From assembly GCA_018820315.1 (NCBI GenBank), contig JAHJOQ010000121.1, positions 58,050 through 122,049 on the forward strand: a DNA stretch of 64,000 nucleotides, in the 5' to 3' direction. Positions 1 to 9,581 of the stretch are shown piece after piece. The notes under the pieces are model-generated. The model was not told where the DNA came from. It saw only the letters and a list, made by a program, of their open reading frames with translations, and ran no database searches. This DNA comes from Candidatus Zixiibacteriota bacterium. Lineage in GTDB: Bacteria > Zixibacteria > MSB-5A5 > JAABVY01 > JAHJOQ01. The stretch's first letter is position 1. Every line of letters begins with the position of its first letter. The translations under genes were made by a program, and so were the position numbers.

Positions 1-2166
1 TATCAAAGCTATGTCGATGAGCTCGTACCCATCATATTGCATTTAATCAACGAAGAGAGCCTATATGATCTGACAATAGAAGAGTTGCAAACGATACAGT
101 CGATGCTGCAGCAACTGCACCTTCTTGAACGGCTGACACCGCTTCACGACAGACTTGCTGAGCGCAACAGAACAGTCTCTGAGCAGTTGGCGATGCGATA
201 CTTCTACGCTGGGTCGATTGAAGATGGTCTGCACGTTGTCGCAGAGATGTCCGGCGGCACTATTCAGACCAGATTTCCGGAAGATGTCGACGACCTCAGC
301 GAATTCGAAGCGTTCCAAGCGATGATGGAGCACGTACGCGGTCGACACAGCTCGCTCGACGCATTCCTGAGCAGTCTCCACGAGAAATGGCAAACGCAAC
401 GCGAGTCAATCTCTCAGGAGAGAATCTACGCGCTGTTTGTCGACAGAGACGATTCCGGCCGTGCATGGCGCGGAAGGATGAAAGCGTTGTCAGGAAAGGT
501 AGAGCTGTTTGGGAAATCAGCGACTACCGACGAGATAACGTTCGATAATCAGATCAAGTCACCAGATGATCCGTTTATCGGGGTTGCATATCAGTCACTC
601 GAAGCCGTGCGGCAATTGATAAAACGCTCTGGATTCAGAAGACAATGCGAAGCGTATTATCATGCGCATTTCGGCGTCAAGAATAGTAAGCAGACATTCA
701 CCGGCGATTCGATCGGTTTAGCGATTGGACTGCTGACATATACGCAGCTTCTGAAGCCTGAGATCCTGCGTCAGGATAACTTCATTGCATCCGATATCGC
801 AGTTACCGGCAGTATCGACAGCGGCGGCACGGTCAACTCTGTCAATGACGCCACTCTCAATCTCAAGATCGAGCGGTCGTTTTTCTCTCCTGTAAGGCAT
901 TTGGTCGTACCCGATGCAAACTTGCCTGTCGTTCGGGATCATCTTGAGAAATTGCGCGAGCAATATCCACGACGCCGTCTGAAACTGATCGGAGTCGAAT
1001 CCCTGACCGACGCAATCGAGAACCGAAATATCATCCGCGAAGAGAAAGTTGGCCTGGGGGTATATGTTGCACGGAAGACACTCCGCCGTACACGCTCAAC
1101 CAAACTCCAAATCCCAATTCTTCTCGCCCTCGGCTATCTCCTGCTATGCTTGATATATCCGAAGGCGTGGGTGGGGTTTGATTGGAATCCGCAGTATGTG
1201 CGAGTCACGGAGAGGGGATTTCAGGCTTTGAACAGGGATTCGATAGAAGTCTGGGCCGTTGAATATGAATGCGAGTCAATTCGCGCAAGCTCCAAGTGGG
1301 AGATAGGCGATATTGATGGTGATCTACTAAACGAGATTGCGTTCATTCCAAATATTTCAGCAGCTAATCCCTGCGAGAGTAATACAATATTGTGGGTATA
1401 TCAAGATGATGGCAGTCTCATGTTTCAACGCAGCGCCGTTTTGGCTGACAATATCCTCGGAGATTCAAGCCGCGAAGTGCCTTGGGCAGCTGGGGGAATC
1501 GAATTCGTTCAAGGCAAAGGGAATCATCTTGTAGTAGCATCCATCCTCAGGTCCTATCCGTCTCAAGCGCATATAACCCTCTGGAGTTTGAGAGGAGAAC
1601 TGCTGGGTTGGTATGTTCATCCGGGCATGGTGCAAGTCAGCGAAGACCTGTTTTCGACAGAACGCACAGGGCAACTCGTTTTTCTTGGCATTAACAACGT
1701 CATGGGATGCGCATCAATGTTCGCATTACCGATAGACTCTACTGTCGGGTTCTCTCCGCCCCATGACTGTCGATATTACGATTCCTCCTCATTCGTGCCC
1801 GGCAGTCAATTGAGCTACATTCTCTTTCCTCAGACAGACCTCAGCACTTCATATCAGAATGAATATAATGGGCCAAACAAGTTGTGGGTATTCCAGAATG
1901 GCAGCACGGCAGCTGACATCACTGAACACATACCTGATCAGGAATCTAACATTTGCTATGACTTCGATGCGAGTTACAGGATTGCTGGCGTTTCAATTAG
2001 TGACGGGTTCAAACAGAGCAGAAATATCCTGGTAAGCGATGGGAAACTCAATCCTGTCGACTGGCAATCCTATTCAAACACCTTGCGAGACGCCGTTACT
2101 TATTGGTCCGCTTCTGGGTGGGTGACCGAGGGCAAACTCCGCGCTCTTGAATCTCTCTCAAAATAG
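1..2166 (+). CDS. Lon-type protease-like protein with one membrane span and an extracytoplasmic FG-GAP-like region (5' partial)
   Basis: The frame is open from the first base, so the gene probably starts outside the window; a TTG at 37 is only the first possible internal start. The N-terminal third is helical. Bases about 550-1040 resemble the S16 Lon proteolytic domain: the nucleophile motif GDSIG (Ser codon at 709) is followed by the strand ITVTGSID-like segment AVTGSIDSGG and then HLVVPDAN. Aligning by eye to Lon's GGxKEK motif puts Thr, not Lys, at the general-base position, although a Lys lies four residues later. A hydrophobic span follows (bases about 1111-1160), and the remaining 330 residues contain an FG-GAP/EF-like motif (DIDGDLLNEIAF, about 1309-1344). 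Predicted topology is Lon domain in the cytoplasm and propeller-like region outside. Family assignment is moderate and catalytic activity is uncertain. Confidence 0.6.
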   Translation, partial: YQSYVDELVPIILHLINEESLYDLTIEELQTIQSMLQQLHLLERLTPLHDRLAERNRTVSEQLAMRYFYAGSIEDGLHVVAEMSGGTIQTRFPEDVDDLSEFEAFQAMMEHVRGRHSSLDAFLSSLHEKWQTQRESISQERIYALFVDRDDSGRAWRGRMKALSGKVELFGKSATTDEITFDNQIKSPDDPFIGVAYQSLEAVRQLIKRSGFRRQCEAYYHAHFGVKNSKQTFTGDSIGLAIGLLTYTQLLKPEILRQDNFIASDIAVTGSIDSGGTVNSVNDATLNLKIERSFFSPVRHLVVPDANLPVVRDHLEKLREQYPRRRLKLIGVESLTDAIENRNIIREEKVGLGVYVARKTLRRTRSTKLQIPILLALGYLLLCLIYPKAWVGFDWNPQYVRVTERGFQALNRDSIEVWAVEYECESIRASSKWEIGDIDGDLLNEIAFIPNISAANPCESNTILWVYQDDGSLMFQRSAVLADNILGDSSREVPWAAGGIEFVQGKGNHLVVASILRSYPSQAHITLWSLRGELLGWYVHPGMVQVSEDLFSTERTGQLVFLGINNVMGCASMFALPIDSTVGFSPPHDCRYYDSSSFVPGSQLSYILFPQTDLSTSYQNEYNGPNKLWVFQNGSTAADITEHIPDQESNICYDFDASYRIAGVSISDGFKQSRNILVSDGKLNPVDWQSYSNTLRDAVTYWSASGWVTEGKLRALESLSK

Positions 2167-2263
2167 TTTCTACAGATTGTTCCTCTGGTACCTATGCATA
2201 TGGTAGAAGAAAGGCGCGCGCAAGGTGCTTGTACAACAAACTAACTACTGCGAGGAGGTATCA

Positions 2264-4756
2264 ATGCAACACACTAAGATCCTTTCTATTATCTCTGCTC
2301 CGATTCCAGAGGTGTTGCTGGTACTCACGATTCTGTTTCTCGGTGCGCAGAGCGGCTATGCCGATGGCGCACTCTTCGACCCGGCAATCAACTATCCCGT
2401 CGGTAGCAACCCCATTTCAGTTCTTGCCGCCGACCTTAATGGCGATAGCATTCCTGACCTTGCTGTGGCCAATCACCACTCAGATAATGTATCTATCCTG
2501 CTCAACAGCGATAGTACGTTTCAGGCAGCCATCAACTATGCAGCCGGTAATGGACCCTTTTCAGTCTTCGCTGGCGACCTTGATGGTGACGGCTGTAAGG
2601 ACCTGGCCGTTGCCAATGCCGTTTCAGACGACGTGTCTATCCTGTTGAACAACTGCGAAGGCATATTTACTCAGAATGGTGCATACGCAATTGGTGATCA
2701 CGCCTATTCGGTTTTCGTTGCTGACCTTGATGGTGACGGCCATCTTGACCTGGCCGTGGCAAACGCAGCGGCGGGCACCTTGTCCATCCTAATCAACAAC
2801 GGTGACGGCACATTTCAAGATACTATCAACTATCCAGTTGTTGGTGGCCCCTATTCGGTCATTGCTGCCGACCTTAATGGTAGCGGCCATCTTGACTTAG
2901 CGACGGCCAATCCCGGGACGGACAACGTGTCCATTCTCTTCAACAACGGTGATGGTACCTTTCAGGATACCATTAACTACCCAGTCGGTGATGCCCCCTT
3001 TGATGTCTTTGCTGCCGACCTTGATGGTAACGGCCATCTTGATCTGGCGACGGCCAATCAACAGTCGGACAACGCATCGGTACTGTTGAATCATGGTGAC
3101 GGTACTTTTTCGGATGCCGTCCACTACCCAGCGGGTGATGGGCCGCAGGGAGTTACTGCCGCCGATTTTGACGGCGACGGAGATTCTGATCTGGCGGTGG
3201 CGAATCCTTTGTCGGATGATGTGACTATCCTATTGAACAACGGTGATGGTACATTTGCTCTGGATTCCGCGTACACGGTCGGTAGCCATCCCTGGGGTAT
3301 CTTTGCTTCTGACCTCGATCTGGACGGTGATTCCGACTTGGCGGTGGCCTGCTATTACGACAACAGTGTCTCGATTCTTGAAAACCTGACCGGGCCGTAT
3401 ACCCGACCCGACACCCTCTTCGTCGGTAATTCGGCTATCGAGCCGAGTTGTATGGAAGCTGAATTGCCAATCTATCTGGCCAACCAGGAACCGGTTAGCG
3501 CGGGACATATTGTCCTCGACTATAGTGAAGCTGGATGGCCGTTCCATCCGTCAGATGTTAGTTTTGCTGGTACTCGTGTGGAGTCGTGGAACCCCACGCT
3601 GGGTGTAATCGATTCGACAACAATGACTATCGACATTGGATTTTTCAACTTGAGCGGAACCCCTCTCGATCCTGCCGACGAGATTACGAGAGATATTCCG
3701 ATCGCTAAGATCATGTTCAATGATGAGTGCGCATTCGCAGGTGAGATGTGGCTGCAGCCACCGGATACAACGACTCTGTGTGCTGAATTCGATTGCTTCA
3801 GCACTTCGCTCGTTGATACGCTCGGTGTACTATATGCGCCTGATGTCACATTCGATTCAACTAAGATCTCCGGCTATGTGCCCGGTGACGCCGACGGTTC
3901 ATGTACTGTTGACATTGATGATGTTGTCTATGTAATCAACTACATCTTTATGGGCGGACCAGCGCCTGTTTGTGAAAGCAAAGCAGGTGACGCGAACGGA
4001 AGCTGCGGCATCGACATCGATGATGTTGTCTATCTCATTGCATACATCTTTGCAGGAGGGCCGGAGCCGGTACCGTACTGTTATATCCCACTGCCATTCG
4101 AAAAGACCATCGTCGGTAACGCAAGCCTCTCCATCGCAGGCAATGCGAACGAAGAGAGTTCCACAATCTCTCTCACCGCCGACCGCGATGTGCAGGCTAT
4201 TCAGCTTGAGTTTGCTGTCGGTCATGACGTTGTGAATGTTCGTGTCGAGAGTCTTGTCGATGGTATCGAGACGTTCTACGGATATTCTGGTGGTGTGCTT
4301 CGTATCGGGCTGCTCGATCTGTACGGCACCCACATGATTCCGGCTGGAAGCAATGACATAGTCCAAATCACCGGTGCAAATGGCAAGCTGGAATTGACAA
4401 ATTCGATCATCGTCGCAAAGGGGGGCGGGCATCTGAATTCATCTGTGAGCGAGCAGGCATCAAGTGGAATCCTGCCGCTTAATTTCGCGCTGAATCAGAA
4501 CCACCCCAACCCATTCAATCCAACAACCGAGATCAGCTTCAGTCTGCCATCCGACTCATACGTCAAACTCGAGATTCACAACATCATGGGTCAACGCGTA
4601 ACAACCCTCGTAGATGATTACAAACAGGCTGGTTATCACACAGTGACATGGAGTGGTCGCGATGATGGCGGAGCATCTGTTGCTTCGGGAGTATACTTCT
4701 ATCGAATCGAAGCTGGAGAATACTCTGATTGCAAGAAGATGCTGCTGATGAAATAA
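2264..4756 (+). CDS. Secreted FG-GAP/VCBS repeat protein with cohesin-like, dockerin and type IX-like sorting domains
   Basis: The chosen ATG has a GAGGAGG ribosome site at 2252-2258; a GTG at 2225 lies upstream in frame but has no such site. The 830-aa product begins with a signal peptide. Residues about 35-395 hold seven or more FG-GAP/VCBS repeats of the type AADLDGNGHLDLATAN, each with a calcium-binding Asp loop, predicting a beta-propeller. Residues about 395-535 look like a cohesin-type beta-sandwich. A dockerin pair follows at about 540-605 (DIDDVVYVINYIF and DIDDVVYLIAYIF), then another sandwich (615-725) and a C-terminal sorting tail (740-830) with NPFNPTTEI and GVYFYRIEAG. The tail resembles the type A signal recognised by the type IX secretion system. 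Likely a cell-surface or secreted structural or binding protein; its ligand is unknown. Confidence 0.85.
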   Translation: MQHTKILSIISAPIPEVLLVLTILFLGAQSGYADGALFDPAINYPVGSNPISVLAADLNGDSIPDLAVANHHSDNVSILLNSDSTFQAAINYAAGNGPFSVFAGDLDGDGCKDLAVANAVSDDVSILLNNCEGIFTQNGAYAIGDHAYSVFVADLDGDGHLDLAVANAAAGTLSILINNGDGTFQDTINYPVVGGPYSVIAADLNGSGHLDLATANPGTDNVSILFNNGDGTFQDTINYPVGDAPFDVFAADLDGNGHLDLATANQQSDNASVLLNHGDGTFSDAVHYPAGDGPQGVTAADFDGDGDSDLAVANPLSDDVTILLNNGDGTFALDSAYTVGSHPWGIFASDLDLDGDSDLAVACYYDNSVSILENLTGPYTRPDTLFVGNSAIEPSCMEAELPIYLANQEPVSAGHIVLDYSEAGWPFHPSDVSFAGTRVESWNPTLGVIDSTTMTIDIGFFNLSGTPLDPADEITRDIPIAKIMFNDECAFAGEMWLQPPDTTTLCAEFDCFSTSLVDTLGVLYAPDVTFDSTKISGYVPGDADGSCTVDIDDVVYVINYIFMGGPAPVCESKAGDANGSCGIDIDDVVYLIAYIFAGGPEPVPYCYIPLPFEKTIVGNASLSIAGNANEESSTISLTADRDVQAIQLEFAVGHDVVNVRVESLVDGIETFYGYSGGVLRIGLLDLYGTHMIPAGSNDIVQITGANGKLELTNSIIVAKGGGHLNSSVSEQASSGILPLNFALNQNHPNPFNPTTEISFSLPSDSYVKLEIHNIMGQRVTTLVDDYKQAGYHTVTWSGRDDGGASVASGVYFYRIEAGEYSDCKKMLLMK

Positions 4757-4799
4757 AGTCCCTGGGGAACCGGGACGTCCTGCGTGAGGCAGGGACAAT

Positions 4800-4825
4800 G
4801 CGGCGGGCTGGTAACAGCCCGCCGC
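4800..4825 (+). terminator. Perfect 11-bp hairpin after the FG-GAP/dockerin gene
   Basis: GCGGCGGGCTG (4800-4810) pairs perfectly with CAGCCCGCCGC (4815-4825) around a GTAA loop, 44 bases after the stop codon. There is no T-run, so it may be a Rho-assisted terminator or an mRNA 3'-end stabiliser. A hairpin in the same position relative to a secreted-protein gene occurs at 13190-13216. Confidence 0.55.
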
Positions 4826-5445
4826 AGCCATTCAAGCAAGCTTTGCGAGACTGTTCGCACGAGCTGCTGTCTCATTATCCACAAATTCAGGCGGCGTCAA
4901 TTTGTGGACTCGAACTCCGCTATCGCCGCCTCTTACTGCAACTACAGTGGAAAGCGCGTGACAGTCAGCGAGTTGCGTTGACGGAGACCCCACAACTTCC
5001 TGAACCGTGCCAGTTTTGTGACCAGCTGACAGCATTTTTCTGAAAATCTTCCGATGTCGCAGCAGGAACCAGGAGTGGCTTCCGAAGATTCAGCATAGTC
5101 TGTTTCAAGCTCGCAGTGTCATCCATAATGCGAAATTCGACCGATAATGAAAAAGCCGGCAAATAGCGCTTGACTGGGATTGTCGACCTTCCTCCGTTAA
5201 TAATCTTACACGCTGGCAGATTTGCCGCTTGGCGTACAATTATATGCTTTGAACCGGTGGGGACCTGCGTCAACCGAAATTCACAAGTGTGATTTGGCAA
5301 AACTGATGAATACAATCTGCAGGCAGATTCACTTACGGTCATAACGAGATCTCACCACTATAATGACTTGACTAACAGCTGATTAGTTCTTAATTTTGAA
5401 TAGATAAACTTGTCCGATATTTATCACGGCAGGAAAAGCTGACTT
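4826..5445. other. 620-bp spacer without a convincing gene
   Basis: No frame here has both a good ribosome site and recognisable protein content. The longest open frame runs on the minus strand at 4965-5342 (125 codons); its only upstream signal is a weak GAG, and I recognise no family, so I do not call it. The spacer must hold the promoter of the kinase/activator pair that follows, but I find no clear sigma-70 or sigma-54 element. Confidence 0.4.
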
Positions 5446-7869
5446 ATGATCCACGGATCTTCCGCTCGATACTTACAGTCAATCGACAGGATTATGTTGA
5501 TGGCGGTTGCCATCGTTGCTGTTTCGCCAATGATGTCATCGGCCGCGGTAGAGCCATATGACCTCAATCTCATACAAGTCTACGTCACACGCAATCATGG
5601 AAACTTTCTGGTAGCGGACTTTGATGGAGATTCACAACCTGAATTTCTGGAATTGAGCAGTGATAGGCAGACATTTTGTATCAGAGAGTTCAGCTCCACA
5701 GAGTTTCTCGCCAATCGTTGGCTTCATCACGGTGAGGAGGACCCCAACGTGTTCATGAAACATCTCCTTGCGGCTGATGTGGACGGTGAAAGGGGGGATG
5801 AGCTAATCAGCCTGATGCAGGACATAAGCGGGGACAGCGCTTGGATCAGAGTAACCTCTTATTCAGACGAACAGCATCACGTAATCTGCAAGACAAAGGC
5901 GATCATAGGGAGCGACATTCGGTCCCGAAAATCATGGCGTGGCCCGGGCTGGGATGGTGAGTTAGATGCCTGCTATGTGGTTGATCTCGAAAATGACGGT
6001 GACAAAGAACTTGTCGCTGTCTGCGCGGTAGGCTTCGACTGCTATCCGAGAGGCCTTTTCGTTTATGATTTTCCTTCAGGAGATTTGATCTGGTCCTTCC
6101 CGACCGCTTCTAATATCGGACAAGTGGAATTCGCGGATGCCGACGGCGATGGAGAGTCCGAGGTTTATCTTGGGACTTATGTTACCGCGAATGGATGCTT
6201 TGCCCGCGAAGTAACGGACAATTCAGAATTCCTATACGCGGTTGATTATAATGGTGATTCTCTGTGGGCAGAGGATCTCGGCGGAAGCATGGATTTTCAT
6301 GCCAGTAGATTTGCAATTGCTGACGGGGATGGAAACGGCACAATTGAGCTATATATGACTCACTTGCTTGATAAGGCATCAGGGTTTGACGAACATGTCA
6401 GGAAACTCAGCATATTGGATTTGAGGACCAGCCGGCAGTTGGCTCAGCATAGCTTCGATCCTCCAGATGCTTTCGGAGATCTCGTCGTTGCCGATCTTGA
6501 TTTGGACGGCACGATGGAAGTCTTAACGAACAACGGCCCGACCGTGCTCGATGGAACAACTCTGAATCAGATCTGTCAAGGAGAATCCATCAGATGGAGA
6601 ATCCTCGGCGTCGTGGATATCGATGGTGACACGACAAACGGATTGGAAACCGTTCTAAGGCGCGAAGATTCATTGGTAATCCTTGACAGGAATATGAAGC
6701 CGCTTGTCCGTTACACGACCGATGGTAATGACAGAATCGAGCTCGCAATCCATTTTGCAAATGAGAATGGCGAGCATTTCTTGGGAGTAGTTACGGGTCG
6801 GCAAGTGGAAGAATGTTTCGGAGAGGATCTTCGGGTTTTCAAGATCGAGAAGTATGTGGCTCCGGAGACTCTCCTCGGTTATGATAAGTGGCGCATGCCG
6901 GACTGGTTTAGTGTCTCCATTGCGCTTATCATAGGCGCAATCGCCGGTGTCTTTCTAATCAAAGTAAACGGTCGACTCAGAACTCGTTTTAGGCGATCTG
7001 AGGGAATCGGCGAGTATGATTCATTGCTCGATTCACTGGCGACGTTTGAGCATGGCCAGTCGGCAGGACGGAATCTTGAGCGCATCGAATTCCTTCTCAA
7101 CAATCTTCCGCCAGATGATGCCAGACTGAAGCCGATCGTGCCGCGTGTAATGTCTGCGCTTGAGACTTACAGTTCATTCACGAGTGGGCAATTGCGTGAT
7201 GTGGTTGAAAGATCAGCGAGATGTGAAGAGTTTGCCGTCAAGGCGGCAGATATTCACAACCTGGATCTGGAGCTGACCGCAATACTGTCAGAATTCGACA
7301 TAGCCGATCCTATCTCCGGATTCAGATTGAGAAAAGAGGAGATGATCGATTTGACCGTCAAACTGAAACAGTCGGTTCGCGATATCAGAATCGGAGTGAT
7401 GTCGAAGTTGTCGGTCGATCTTGTGGAAACGGTGAACAACGTGATTGGTTCGCTGTCGGCTCAACTCAAGAATAGCGGCATCAGCATCACAAAACTCGGC
7501 GTGACGGGGGATATAAGCCGTGCGGTCTTTTTTTCTCGGCCTCATCTGGTCTCGATAATCGAGGAGATATTCTCGAATGCTTCCGCAAGCATGCGGGATT
7601 CATCGGTCAGGAACATCGGTATCGCAATCTCGATCGTCGCTGATACGGTTGCGTTGTCGATTTCGGACACGGGCGGCGGGATTCTGGCTGAGAATGCGGA
7701 GGTGCTTTTTGACAGGGAGTACTCTACGAAGCAGGATAAAGGTGGCTATGGCTTGTTCTATGTCAGACAACAAATCGAGCGATTCGGTGGAAAAATCACC
7801 ATTCGCAACAACAATGACCGTCCCGGGGCAACTGTGACAATAACGATGAAGCTGGTTCCTAATGAATGA
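5446..7869 (+). CDS. Sensor histidine kinase with extracytoplasmic FG-GAP propeller
   Basis: Membrane kinase of 807 aa, forming a two-component system with the sigma-54 activator that follows (8-bp overlap). A signal/anchor segment at residues 14-30 leads into about 450 residues with FG-GAP-like Asp loops (VADFDGDSQPEF, ADADGDGESEVYLG, ADGDGNGTIELY). A transmembrane helix lies at about 487-505 (WFSVSIALIIGAIAGVFL). The C-terminus is an HATPase_c domain: N-box EEIFSNASASM (about 705), G1 box SDTGGGI (about 740), LFDREYSTK, and G2 box GGYGLFYV (about 765). No canonical H-box (HE[LI]xNP) is present; His536 in TFEHGQSAG and His604 in DIHNLD are the only plausible phospho-acceptors. The propeller suggests sensing of a large extracytoplasmic ligand or of the secreted propeller proteins encoded next to it; that is inference. 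Confidence 0.85.
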   Translation: MIHGSSARYLQSIDRIMLMAVAIVAVSPMMSSAAVEPYDLNLIQVYVTRNHGNFLVADFDGDSQPEFLELSSDRQTFCIREFSSTEFLANRWLHHGEEDPNVFMKHLLAADVDGERGDELISLMQDISGDSAWIRVTSYSDEQHHVICKTKAIIGSDIRSRKSWRGPGWDGELDACYVVDLENDGDKELVAVCAVGFDCYPRGLFVYDFPSGDLIWSFPTASNIGQVEFADADGDGESEVYLGTYVTANGCFAREVTDNSEFLYAVDYNGDSLWAEDLGGSMDFHASRFAIADGDGNGTIELYMTHLLDKASGFDEHVRKLSILDLRTSRQLAQHSFDPPDAFGDLVVADLDLDGTMEVLTNNGPTVLDGTTLNQICQGESIRWRILGVVDIDGDTTNGLETVLRREDSLVILDRNMKPLVRYTTDGNDRIELAIHFANENGEHFLGVVTGRQVEECFGEDLRVFKIEKYVAPETLLGYDKWRMPDWFSVSIALIIGAIAGVFLIKVNGRLRTRFRRSEGIGEYDSLLDSLATFEHGQSAGRNLERIEFLLNNLPPDDARLKPIVPRVMSALETYSSFTSGQLRDVVERSARCEEFAVKAADIHNLDLELTAILSEFDIADPISGFRLRKEEMIDLTVKLKQSVRDIRIGVMSKLSVDLVETVNNVIGSLSAQLKNSGISITKLGVTGDISRAVFFSRPHLVSIIEEIFSNASASMRDSSVRNIGIAISIVADTVALSISDTGGGILAENAEVLFDREYSTKQDKGGYGLFYVRQQIERFGGKITIRNNNDRPGATVTITMKLVPNE

Positions 7870-9220
7870 TCGCAACTTGAGAGTCCTCATTATTGATGAT
7901 GACGCAGACTTTCGCGAAGATCTTAAATTGCTTCTGCCGGCCGCTTTCGAATCATTGATGGCTTCGTCCCTGGCAGCCGCCACAAAGCTGCTCAATGATC
8001 GCGAGATAGACTTGGTGTTTCTCGACATTGACCTCGGCGGGGATATCAATGGTCTGGAGTACCTCAAAAAGATCAAAGCAGACCAGCCGTACCTTCCCGT
8101 TATCATGGTTACCGCTGATCGCAGTGTAGACTCGATCGTTCAGGCAATGCGGCTTGGCGCCTCCGATTATGTCGGCAAAAGCCCCGATCTCGACAAGCTG
8201 GAATTGTCAATCACAAGAGCGCTATCTGAAAGCTCGCTGCTACGCAGGCTGGACCTGCTCGAAAGTGACCTCGGACATCGTGTCGGAGATCTCATAGGTG
8301 AGAGCGAAGCTATCAAAACGATCCTGAAGGAAATGAAAAAACTCGGTGCTGTCCCATCAAATGTCCTGATTACCGGTAAGAGTGGTACGGGCAAGGAGCT
8401 TGTCGCAAGGGGCATTCACAAGCTATCTGACCGCCAGAAGCAGCCGTTTGTAGCCGTCAATTGTGCTGCCCTATCGCGCGAACTGATTGAAAGCGAGCTG
8501 TTCGGCCATGAGAAGGGAGCCTTCACGGGAGCTGTTGGGCGAAGATCGGGGAAGTTCGAGCTTGTCGGCAGCGGCACGTTGTTTCTCGATGAGATCACCG
8601 AGATACCGGTCGAACTTCAGGCGAAACTTCTTAGAGCGATCCAGGAGCGAGAGTTCAGCAGGGTTGGTGGCAACAGCATTATCAAATTCGCAGGTAGGCT
8701 ACTGGTGTCTTCTAATCGAAACATCCCTCAGGCGATTTCAGATGGACACTTTAGGGAGGACTTGTACTATCGCATAAATGTTTCCTCAGTGTACATTCCG
8801 CCACTTGCCGACAGAAAAAGCGACATCCCGGTGCTTGCCAAGCATTTCGTTTCCAAGTTCTCCAGGGAGATGAAAAAACCTATCTGCTCCATCAGTGAGA
8901 GAGCTGTCGAACATCTTTCGAGTTATGACTGGCCGGGAAACGTAAGAGAGCTAGCAAACGTCATCGAAAATGCAGTAGTGCACTGCGACGACTCCGAACT
9001 GGATCTGCACCACTTCGGTCCGTTCATCTCTCACTGCGAATCACTACCGGAGAGATATGAAGAGGCTAAGCAGCTCGCTCTCTCCCGGTTTCAGAGGGAT
9101 TTCATCTCGGCTGCTCTCAGTAGACACGGCGGAAACGTGACAAAAACTGCCGATGAGATTAGTGTTTCTCGACAGGGACTTATCAAAATGATGGAGACAT
9201 GCGGGCTTTCGACGAAGTAG
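7862..9220 (+). CDS. NtrC-family sigma-54-dependent response regulator
   Basis: Cytoplasmic transcription activator of 452 aa with the standard three-domain layout. The receiver domain (residues 5-120) has the acidic cluster DDDADF and phospho-acceptor Asp55 in FLDIDLGG. The AAA+ domain (about 145-370) has Walker A GKSGTGKE (about 171-178), the sigma-54 contact loop GAFTGA (219-224), Walker B TLFLDEI and an arginine-finger region ending in WPGNVRELANV. The C-terminus is a Fis-type helix-turn-helix (GGNVTKTADEISVSRQGLIK). The start overlaps the kinase stop by 8 bp, indicating translational coupling and a cognate pair. Presence of GAFTGA shows it can engage sigma-54; a sigma-54 promoter lies 225 bases downstream of this gene, in front of the next secreted protein. 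Confidence 0.93.
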   Translation: MNDRNLRVLIIDDDADFREDLKLLLPAAFESLMASSLAAATKLLNDREIDLVFLDIDLGGDINGLEYLKKIKADQPYLPVIMVTADRSVDSIVQAMRLGASDYVGKSPDLDKLELSITRALSESSLLRRLDLLESDLGHRVGDLIGESEAIKTILKEMKKLGAVPSNVLITGKSGTGKELVARGIHKLSDRQKQPFVAVNCAALSRELIESELFGHEKGAFTGAVGRRSGKFELVGSGTLFLDEITEIPVELQAKLLRAIQEREFSRVGGNSIIKFAGRLLVSSNRNIPQAISDGHFREDLYYRINVSSVYIPPLADRKSDIPVLAKHFVSKFSREMKKPICSISERAVEHLSSYDWPGNVRELANVIENAVVHCDDSELDLHHFGPFISHCESLPERYEEAKQLALSRFQRDFISAALSRHGGNVTKTADEISVSRQGLIKMMETCGLSTK

Positions 9221-9444
9221 TCTGTACCCGCAGTTTGAACTTCCTTCCCGGTTCTGCAATCAACAGTGGCATCTCCACAGATTAGAATTGTAAACTGCAG
9301 TTTCCATATCGTCCACTTCAGTTGACAATCTTAAGCAAATAACGGCAGACATCATCTGACCACCTGATTGTTAGTCTGCTCTAACTGTATGCCATCTAGT
9401 GCATTGCTGAAACCCCCTGCCTTTGCTTCGCCCACCTCCGTGTT

Positions 9445-9460
9445 CGGCACAGAGTTTGCA
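9445..9460 (+). promoter_or_regulatory. Sigma-54 (-24/-12) promoter
   Basis: CGGCAC-A-GAGT-TTGCA matches the consensus TGGCACR-N4-TTGCW at every defined base but the first, with the invariant GG and GC at correct spacing (9446-9447 and 9458-9459). Transcription would start near 9471, giving a leader of about 110 bases before the gene at 9582. The adjacent NtrC-type activator makes function likely; activator-binding sites upstream were not identified. Confidence 0.75.
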
Positions 9461-9581
9461 AAGAATGAAAATCAAGAGGAAGTGAGATGAAACTTGAAAG
9501 ACATACAGGAGGTGAGATTCAAAAAACCAGGTTTTGAGATTACCGGATGAGTGAAAACAGGAAAGTAAGGAGGAAGGAAAG

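Noticed and set aside
2380..3400. Regularly spaced repeats that could suggest a CRISPR array or tandem repeat locus
   Set aside because: They are in-frame FG-GAP protein repeats of about 150-180 bases with variable sequence, not constant repeats with spacers.
3899..4432. Minus-strand open frame of 177 codons
   Set aside because: It lies opposite the dockerin and sandwich region of a well-supported secreted protein.
4965..5342. Minus-strand open frame of 125 codons in the spacer before the kinase
   Set aside because: No convincing ribosome site or family resemblance; left as part of the spacer.
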